From positions 930,001 to 994,000 of the forward strand of contig BLAL01000239.1 of the NCBI GenBank assembly GCA_015698045.1: DNA of 64,000 nucleotides, read 5' to 3'. The DNA is from Rhizophagus clarus (lineage: Eukaryota; Glomeromycota; Glomeromycetes; Glomerales; Glomeraceae). Below the pieces are notes generated by a model, which was given only the letters and a program-made list of their open reading frames with translations, searched no databases and was not told where the DNA came from. Position numbers and translations under genes: made by a program. Below are positions 55,903 through 64,000 of the stretch, in pieces; position 1 is the first letter of the stretch; the number at the start of each line of letters is the position of its first letter.

Positions 55903-56110
55903 TTTGACCAATTTTAATCTCTTTATCAGATTAATCTCTTTTAGTCAGTTTAATCTCTTTAACCTTTTTTAACCCAATCTTTAATCTATTTTTAATCTCT
56001 TTAATTCTTTCAATCCCTTCAATCCTTTTAATCGATATCAATTCTTTTAATTCCTTTAATCGCTTTAATCCCCTTATCTATCCCTTTAAACTTTAATCGT
56101 AATCCCTTAT
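55903..56110. repeat. TTTAATC minisatellite
   Basis: About twenty imperfect copies of TTTAATCTC, TTCAATCCC and similar 8-11 base units in tandem over 200 bases. Noncoding. Confidence 0.7.
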
Positions 56111-56289
56111 ATTCCTAAAGTACGAGCTGTTAAAATGATACATGCTATTCCCTTTTTTGTTTGATTCAAACAATAGATTCAGAAAATCTAATACGTAATT
56201 ATTCAAAGAATATGAATCAATTATGTATATGGCAATCACTATAAAGCAGTCGAAGATATTATTATAAAATAGTGTGTTTCACCTCCTTA

Positions 56290-56400
56290 TGACGTAAATG
56301 CCCAGAAATGACCCGTGACTAAAGGTCATGCCCGGGAACAACCCCTGTGGGCTGTGGCTAAAAATTATGCCCAGAGAACAAACCCCCGTGACCAATAAGG
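56290..56400. repeat. Short GC-richer direct repeat
   Basis: ATGCCCAGAAATGACCC, CATGCCCGGGAACAACCCC and TATGCCCAGAGAACAAACCC are three related blocks about 45-50 bases apart, with GTGACTAAAGGTC / GTGGCTAAAAATT between them. Much less AT-rich than neighbouring DNA. Confidence 0.5.
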
Positions 56401-56522
56401 TATAGGAAATTAAAATTAAAAATAGAAATAAGAATTTATTATAAAAATTCCTTTTTTTTTTTTTTATTCAAAATTTTTATTTATTTAAAGGGAACAATAC
56501 AATTTGTTTCCCTTTCTTTTTC

Positions 56523-56553
<31 letters not shown>

Positions 56554-56578
56554 CCACTAATCTTATCTTTTTTTTTTT

Positions 56579-57784
56579 CTAAAAGAATACAGGACGATTA
56601 CTACCACTATTATATCTTAGATTAAACACTCTTGAACCTCCAGAACTTCTTACTGGATTTCTTGAATTAGTAATTTCTTCACTATCCTGGCTATTATTAT
56701 ATGTTCTCACGTTGGCCCAGTCTAATTCTGATGATCGTTTTCTCGCGATTAATAATGATATAACATATAACCCTACGTTTATCCATCCAAATGACAAACT
56801 CGCTACATCTGTACTACATTGTAATTGTGCTAATTCTGCTAATTTTGTTACTTGAGGATTTGTAAAATCTGTATTAATCAAGTCACATCTTAACCCTGGT
56901 CCTGAATACCACGGATCAAAATTTGCTACTCCTAAAAAAAAAAAGGAATAAAATAAGAAAATGTATTTAAAGTTATATACTTTTTAGAAACAGCCATCTT
57001 TTCTTTTTTTAAAAAAAAAACAAACATCTTACCTGCTGAAAACCATAGCGCAAAGAAGAACCTAAAACATAAAAAATCAAGGTAACATTAGTCATCATAG
57101 AAAATAAAACAAAATAAAATAAAAAAATAAATTATAATACAAACAATTCCATCAAAATCAATCTTAATGCGTGATCCCATAACCATCTATATTTTGATAC
57201 ATAGGCAACTACAAAATTTGAATCAATTTTATCAATAAAATCATCTCAAAGATATAAATATTTACGTATAATATATAAAAATTAATACTTTACTTGTTCC
57301 TAATAATGTTATTACTATTACGACATAATACCAAATTTTAACTTGTCCATTATATCTAGAAAAAAAAAAAAATTAAAAATTAAAAAAAAAAAGGTACGTG
57401 AATACTATCATTTTTTTTTTTTTAAAAAAAAAAAAAACAAAAAATTTACTATATGAATTATATGATATATACTCACGTTATAGATGGATGAGTTGGTAAA
57501 GGTTGTTTCTTAAAATACAATGATTTATCAATATGAATTCGTGGATATAATTTTGATGAATTAAATTCATCAACATAATTTGACCAAGTAATATATGATG
57601 TAGCTTCTAATAAATTGATTAAAAAAATAAATAAATAAATAAATAAATATTAATGAAAGAAAAAAAAATTTTTTTTTTTAAAATAAAATAAATCGAACTT
57701 ACCTAGTATAATTACTATTAAACATACTAATATTTGTGCAAGTTTTACAAATAAAAAATATAATGGATGTTTACTAGCTTTCAT
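56579..57784 (-). CDS. MARVEL-like four-TM membrane protein 1
   Basis: Six minus-strand exons: 57784-57703, 57606-57477, 57355-57294, 57208-57145, 57061-57033 and 56931-56579, giving 239 aa. All introns end in AG and start with GT (intron 4 with GTTTGT). Four hydrophobic segments: LAQILVCLIVIIL near the N-terminus, KIWYYVVIVITLL, LILMELFFFALWFSAGV and LSFGWINVGLYVISLL. A Cys-containing loop lies between the third and fourth (GPGLRCD and LQCSTD). Loop and spacing resemble fungal MARVEL-domain proteins, which sit in plasma membrane or vesicles. The cytosolic tail is Ser/Asn/Arg-rich. A related gene lies just upstream on the same strand (59126-60055) with an equal first exon of 82 bases. Confidence 0.7.
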
Positions 57785-59125
57785 GATTAATATTTCATAT
57801 ATAAGTATATATATATGTTGTATGTATTATATACTGTATAGTTTTTTTTTTTTTTTTGACGAATTTTACGACTTTTGAAATATGTATATAAGATATATAA
57901 TATTTGTTAAAATATTTTACAAAGAAGATAAAAATATAAATATATATTTTTTTTTTGTAAAGTTCATAAGAAAGTTCGTTTCGTAATAAAATCAAAAAAT
58001 AGATGAATTAACTCCTTAATTTATATAAACAATTTATTCGTTATAATAAGCAAGTGATACTTGTTAAACCCAATAAAGCTTTAAAGAAGAAAAAAGACAA
58101 TGGCAATAAATCATTAAATAAGCCAAACCAATAAGATTCCTACGATTATTAAAAACTGCACAAGATACCAAAATAATCGAAAAAATTATTCATAACAATA
58201 AAACACAACTGGGTGAGAGGCTTTTTTTTTTGTTAGAAAAAATCTCTTTTTTTTTAAAAAAAAAAAAAAAAGAAAGAGAAAGCAAAATACCGCGGAAAAA
58301 TATTTTTAGCTATATCTTTTATTTTTATATCATCATCCCGCTATCCGTTATGCGGTTATGCGGTACAACGCAGATCGAAATGTCTTTCAAATATATCTAA
58401 TTAAGTCAATCGGGTATGCAGCACTTTATTTTTAGCTATGTTTATTATGGGCGTTTTCCTTATCAGTCATAAGTTATTATCTGAATTAGCTTATCTTGGC
58501 ATTTAAAATTACTAATTTTTACGATCGTATCAGAAAATACCATAAAAGTTTAAACCTAAGTTGTAATTTATATAATAGGAAATTAAATAATTATTAAAAA
58601 TCATTAAAAAAATCAAACTGCAATTTATTATTTATAATATAACGCTTATAATATAACATAAAATAAAGCAATGTTAAGAAAAAAAAAAATAATAATAAAC
58701 TCAAATCTGTTCCTGCCAGTCTGATCATAGAATTAAAAAAACACATCGGGTACAATGCGTGTAATAATGAGTACAATGCGAATGAATGGGATGGATGTGA
58801 AGAATGCAAGAAGGAAAAATAAAATAATTTACAATTAAAAATTACAGTTATATGCTAATACTGTTTACTGTACTGTATAGTTACAAAGTGAGGAAAAAGG
58901 GGTATATGCATTAAATCGTGATAAAATGTAAAATGTGGTTTAGAAGGTTGTATTTGATATCATTAAAAAAAACATCTCGGGAGGAGGGGGAATCAAGTGA
59001 AAGTTAATTTTATAAAATTTTTGAATTTTTAAAAAATTTTTTTTTTTTTAAAAAAAATTCTAAAATAAACTTCTAAATAAGTTATTAAAATTATCTACTC
59101 AATAATTTTCATAACTTACTCTTTT
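57785..59125. other. Intergenic between the MARVEL-like genes
   Basis: T-tract/A-tract junctions at 58247-58272 and 59037-59057. No gene supported. It holds the promoter of the first and the 3' end of the second MARVEL-like gene. Confidence 0.4.
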
Positions 59126-60055
59126 TTAGATGGGTTGAGAAGTTTTTACGATATAAGTTGGTGTTCCTCTCTTCATTTCCCTTTTGCTATAAGTTTTATA
59201 GATCATAACTTGTTCAGGTTGATCAACTTGAACCATTGTATTAGGACGTGGTTTATATTTGTAAACCACTTCTCTTAAAGCTTCAACTCTTCTTTCACCT
59301 TCATATCTTTCTTGTCTTTCTTTCCACAACTTCATTGCAATCAAGGTTGTTGCAAGGAAAAGAAAACCGTTAATCCAGCCAAATGATATAATCGTCACTT
59401 TAGCGTTACACTCGCGGGCGACAGCGTTGGGAATGGTTGCATCTCCATTGTTCTCTCCTATTACATGTAAATTATCGCAAGTATATCCATATCCTTTAAA
59501 TGATGGGTAAATGTTTGCAATTCCAGATATAAACCATAATAACATGAAGAATGCGTTGACAGAAATATCACGTTTATATGGTCCCATATTAAACCGACAA
59601 AATCTTGATAAATAAACTCCACTATCTGCCAAAGTTAATATTAGAACAATATAAAAAAATATTTTTGCTCCATTATAATATGCGACATTTTCGTCTTTTA
59701 TGGATTTTGTTCTAATAAAGAAAAAAAAAATTTTTTTTTTTTTAGGATAATTGGGACATGAAAGAATGTTACAATAAAAAACTTACAACTCTTTATAAAA
59801 ACTTACATTCCGGCATTGAAATAAGCCGACCCGGTAAAACCTTGATCTAAGTAGAACACCTGAAATGCTGCATACTCGACCAATTCTAAAAGAAAAAAAT
59901 TGTTATTAAAGAAAAAAAAAATTACTTGATAAATTTTAAACGCACTTTTTTTTTTTTTTAGATTATTATTTACCTAGAATAATGCAGATGAAAACAATCA
60001 AGATTTCAGCAGCTCTTAAGCCTCTAAAGAAAATGGATGCTGATTGCGAATTCAT
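59126..60055 (-). CDS. MARVEL-like four-TM membrane protein 2
   Basis: Three minus-strand exons, 60055-59974, 59885-59807 and 59711-59126, give 248 aa. Hydrophobic segments: AAEILIVFICIILELV, IFFYIVLILTLADSGVYL, ISVNAFFMLLWFISGIANIY and VTIISFGWINGFLFLATTLI. Cys residues lie in the loop before the last segment (YTCDNLH and RECNAK), as in the neighbouring gene. The SFGWIN motif is common to both. The first exon has the same length and phase as in the neighbour, so they are tandem paralogues in which gene 1 has more introns. The tail is long and basic (KLWKERQERYEGERR, YKYKPRP). MARVEL assignment rests on topology and loop Cys residues, not on a database match. Confidence 0.7.
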
Positions 60056-62735
60056 ATTGCAATAAAGAAAAATATCGTTAAAATAATGAAGATACAAAGA
60101 GAGAGTGAAAATATATCGCGTAATAAAGGATTTCGTTTATTTCGTTTATATATGAGTAAAATCTAGTTGGTAGATTTCCAAAATTATTGTACGTAAATGT
60201 TTTTTTATGAAAAAGGAACCAAAGTCCTTTTTTAATTAAAAAAACGTGATGGTAGGGGGGGGGATTTGCGATATTTGAGTTGAAGATAAAGAAAAAAGGA
60301 GAAAAGGAATATAAAGAAAGGCAAAGGTTAAATAGCCGCCAACGCTATAAAGCCCGCGAGAATTTTTTTTTTTTTTTGAACTATGAAAGGAAATGAAGGG
60401 AATTTTTTTTCAAACAAAAAAAAAAAAAACAAAAAAAATTAATTATATTTAAATAGTTGGCATCACGTTAAACGTACACATAAAAGTTGTAATACTCGTA
60501 ATACTAATTGTAATATCGAAAATTTTCCAATAGAAACGGATATCATGATCGACTATCAAACTATATTAGTATAATAAAAAAAAAAAGCATAATGTGCTGT
60601 AACCCATATGCTTAAATTGTTACTATTTATGGTATATAACGAAGAAAAAAAAATTCCCTACTTGGAACATTTATTTTCATAATTATTGGTTGACCATACT
60701 AACTAACTATAACTGTCTTTTTAAATTTTCTTTTAATCCTTTTTATAGTTATCATTTCTTAATTCTTTTAATACAATTAATTATCTCTATGTGCATATAT
60801 AATAAAAAATAAAACTGTTTATAATAATAAATAAAAATTTTCGTTTCATCTTTAAGATGATGTTTTAATGAACCTTATCTCATTATTCTTACTTATGCAT
60901 AAACTTTTTATAACATACTCGAACTTTCAGCCGGATATGGTAAATCCTTAATTAAATTACGACCAATCAAGAATCAATCGAAAAAAATAAACAGCAATTA
61001 GCATTTGAGTTTAAATTACACGACATAAATATAATATTCAAACTTGAATGTTTTTACTGTATTTTATCTTTACATTGTACCAAATTTAATATCTATTCAT
61101 TTAATAATAGATATAAATACGCACACAACATATATTTTTCACTTAAATAACGGGCGATAACAATCCAGAAATTTTATAATTTGTAATCAATTGTCAATAA
61201 TAACCGAAAAAAAAAAATCTATGTATATATGATAATAATAATGTAATTTATTACTATTATTGAAAGAAATTTATTCAAACATTCTTTAAAGAAGAAAAAT
61301 TATTACATATACACAAATGATTAATAAAATGTATGATGTATTAAACAAAAATCAAATTAAAAAAGAAAGGAAATTCACAATAAAGTAAATACCATAAAGT
61401 CATTCGTCCTCTTAAAATCAATAATCATTCCAGCCTATTCTTAGAATTAAGAACGTGTGAATCTTGCGAATCTTTAATTAAATCATATCAAAAAAATCAT
61501 AAAATCTTTTTGATCATTTGATGAACTACAATTTTAAAATACCGAATCCGAATTGCGAAACGGATTTTTTAAAACTCCATATACCAATTCAATGCACTTT
61601 ATAAATTCTCAATTCTCAAATATACTCACTCTAATTCTCGCATTTATTTTAATTGGTCATTGTTGATATTCAAGTCTAAAGATTCTCGCATTTATTTAAT
61701 TGGTCGTTGTCGATATTATCCGTTATAACGCACCTACATAAGAATGAGTCACTCATGAATGTACAATTCCCAATAAAGTAAAGTTCAATCATAAGAAGAA
61801 AACCCACAAAACCTTTATGGCTAATTATAATAAATCTGAAGGTAATGAACCAAACTCCATGAAATCAATATCACGTGGAAATAACTGATAAATGTATATG
61901 TCACGGGTTATTTATGCCCCTATTTTTTTTGTGAAAAAATTTTATCCGAGTATTTCCGATATCTGATATATCTCGTGAATCTGCGCAACTCTATGAATTT
62001 GGGCAATCCCAAAAATTCATAAAATTTTCATATATCATTAGTGTAACGAGCTCCAAGAGAAAGAATCTGATACTAGAGGGAATAATATTGAAATTTTTAA
62101 AGGTCAAATTTATATAAAAAGATCAAATATTTTTAAAGAAGTCTATTACCTGCATTTGTTGGAATTGTTATTTCTATAAAAATACAATGTCTTCGTTATA
62201 AACGATCACGTTTCACATGTAACACAAAAAAAAATGATTTTTTATTCCTTTATGAATAGAATACATATTTTGATGTTGTTAAAAAAGTTAAAAAGGAAGG
62301 CGATTCTTATTATATCATCTTTAATCAAAATTTCCTGATTTCTTTCATGCATATATGGTCTGACGCAACTTTCGCCAAGAAACACGTCCATAGTAATAAA
62401 AGTTTGGGGTTAAATAGGTTAAATAACCCGGAACGTTATTATCCGGTTGTCAATCAATTACTATATAGGTATTTATGTAACTGTTAAGATATGCGCCCTC
62501 ATCTTTGTTTTCTTATTTAAACAAATAATTATCACTTGATTCCTTTTTTTAACTCGAACGAATTTAAAAAAAAAAAAATTTTCTAAAAAATAATTCAAAA
62601 CTTTTCTTGTATCTTAAGTCCATAACTTTTGATATTTTTGAATTTAATTGAATTCTAGGGTTATAATTATAAAAAAATTATTTTATTTATTTATTTGTTT
62701 TTTTTTTTTTTTTACATATATTTTTTTAAAAAGAA
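60056..62735. other. Long intergenic region, promoters only
   Basis: Region between divergent starts of MARVEL-like gene 2 and phospholipase D. A 45-base direct duplication, ATTCTCGCATTTATTT and AATTGGTCATTGTTGATATT, occurs at about 61635-61715. GGTTAAATAGGTTAAATAACC lies near 62408. A T-run (62700-62715) lies just before the phospholipase ATG. No frame supported. Confidence 0.4.
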
Positions 62736-64000
62736 ATGTCAACATCAAATGAACCGAATAACCCAAAATCTGTTCAAAATGGAATTTCAAATCAAAATGA
62801 AAGTACCCCTAATAAACGACACTATCCACACCCACATGATACGGTAGAATTATCGAAAAGTACATTAGCATTACTTAATCCTCATGAGGAAGAACAAAAT
62901 CAATCGGATGATGAAGATGAAGATGAAGTAGCTCCACCTTGGCATCATAACATTTTCGCTTATGTGTTTAAAGCTATTGGTGACGATCAACAATCTCAAT
63001 TACGTTCTACAGATGTAGATCAACAAAAGAGACAAAAGAGACCTTATATTCACCGTTTACAATCCCAGACTTATAATAAATCTCTTGATTGTGGTCTTAG
63101 TGAACATCAATTAGCTGCGCCTTACATTGAAGAAGAACAACCTGAAAGACCCGAAGATTTCAAACGTTCTAGCGCAACACCTCTATTATCTCGTGATGAA
63201 CGACCGGTATCTTCAGAAGCTGGAGGTATATAATTTAAAAATATATATATATATATATTTTTTTTTTTGAAAATAGAGAAATATATTTCTTATTTAAATT
63301 TTCATTTAAAGGTTCGAGTACACTTCCACATGAAAATAGCCTTAGGGAACGTGCAAAGAAAGCTTTAGCGATGCATCAACTTAAAAACTTATTTACGCCT
63401 TCTAATAAGGAACATTTAGAGCATGCTGGAAATTTGTCATCTGAATTATTGCCAATTGCAATTTCTGTTCCATTTTTGTGGTTCCGTCGAGACCATAAAG
63501 GTTATAGAGCGGTAATATAAATTTCTCAGTTGAACTTGTGATTTATAATACGATTTCATCTATTAATTTATTTCATCAAATCGATTCAGCCTCCTATTAT
63601 ATTTGAAGCCTTAAAGGTTTGATCATAAAAAAACTTTTTTGTTGTATTAATCAATATTAAAATAAGTTCATTCTGATTTTTTTTTATAATAAATAGCTTG
63701 CTATAACAGATTCTCATTCTGACGAGAATATGTATAATTTACAAACAATTTTTCGAATTGAGTTAGAATATGGTGATGTCAAATGGGTTATAAAAAGAAC
63801 TGGGTTAGAATTCTTTCAACTTGATTTGAATTTAAAAAAGAGGTCAGAATTAGCTGGTATGCCGTCCTTTCCGACTGGCATGTCAGCATGGTTAGGAACA
63901 TTATTTCATAGATCTGAAGAACGGCATGCAAGACAAGCTGCATTAGCCCTTGAGAGAAGGAAAACTTTGCAAGAATATCTTATTCGAATAATAGATATGT
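62736..64000 (+). CDS. Phospholipase D1 (Spo14 type), 5' part
   Basis: Exons 62736-63225, 63312-63511, 63590-63616 and 63697 to the window end are in phase. The N-terminal 160 residues are polar and disordered with an acidic run (SDDEDEDEVAPPWHH). Then ELLPIAISVPFLWFRRDHKG, PPIIFEALK, a PX-like core (FRIELEYGDVKWVIKRTGLE, FFQLDLNLKK), a PSFPTG segment and a helix (SEERHARQAALALERRKTLQ). This order matches the start of fungal phospholipase D, which cleaves phosphatidylcholine to phosphatidic acid and choline at membranes. The PH and two HKD catalytic domains would lie beyond the window. The third exon is only 27 bases. Confidence 0.85.

Noticed and set aside
1-64000. tRNA or rRNA genes
   Set aside because: None recognised by eye on either strand; a tRNAscan-type search would be needed to exclude short ones.

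Overview
The window is strongly AT-rich eukaryotic DNA with short GT-AG introns, long homopolymer tracts and many DNA transposons. The gene content includes a Sel1-repeat/TKL-type kinase with a zinc ribbon, MIR-domain proteins, a psi-factor-type fatty acid oxygenase, a Hel2-like RING protein, MARVEL-like proteins and fungal phospholipase D. Together these point to an arbuscular mycorrhizal fungus of the Rhizophagus type (Glomeromycotina). This is an inference from gene style, not a species match.

Layout. 0-3 kb: 3' part of a frameshifted Tnp2/CACTA-like transposase. 3.3-3.8 kb: pogo/Tigger-like MITE. 5.2-7.2 kb: decayed Gag-like/MIR gene (copy A) invaded by repeats. 8.3-9.5 kb: hAT relic. 9.5-10.8 kb: intact Gag-like/MIR gene (copy B, minus). 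11-15 kb: gene-poor, with a telomere-like block near 14.94 kb. 15-23 kb: three intact small Arg-rich ORFs (58-62 aa) in repeated units with TTTATGACGT arrays, plus a Gag-like/MIR relic (copy E, 20.84-21.45 kb). 23.6-26.4 kb: repeat elements, including an array of intron-like units. 27.25-28.18 kb: hAT element with perfect 8-bp TSD. 28.2-29.5 kb: intact Gag-like/MIR gene (copy C, minus). 30.7-31.0 kb: second copy of the repeat that invaded copy A. 32-33.8 kb: broken bromodomain + PD-(D/E)XK-like gene. 34.2-35.2 kb: purine-rich tract. 35.8-37.1 kb: Tc1 element with an open transposase but a replaced third catalytic residue. 38.1-41.4 kb: Sel1-kinase gene. 41.6 kb: hAT MITE. 43.8-46.0 kb: heme dioxygenase gene (minus). 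48.2-49.4 kb: tandem repeats. 49.8-50.3 kb: small two-exon gene. 50.7-52.0 kb: intact Gag-like/MIR gene (copy D). 53.8-55.2 kb: Hel2-like RING protein with membrane segments. 56.6-60.1 kb: two MARVEL-like four-TM genes in tandem (minus). 62.7 kb to the end: 5' part of phospholipase D.

The most unusual theme is a gene family seen five times (three intact, one pseudogene, one relic). Its N-terminal half resembles a Ty3/Gypsy Gag capsid region and its C-terminal half is a MIR beta-trefoil. Intact copies share one four-exon structure with identical intron phases and no pol domains nearby, so they behave as host genes. The second theme is a new-looking family of short Arg-rich ORFs whose reading frames survive although the DNA has diverged.
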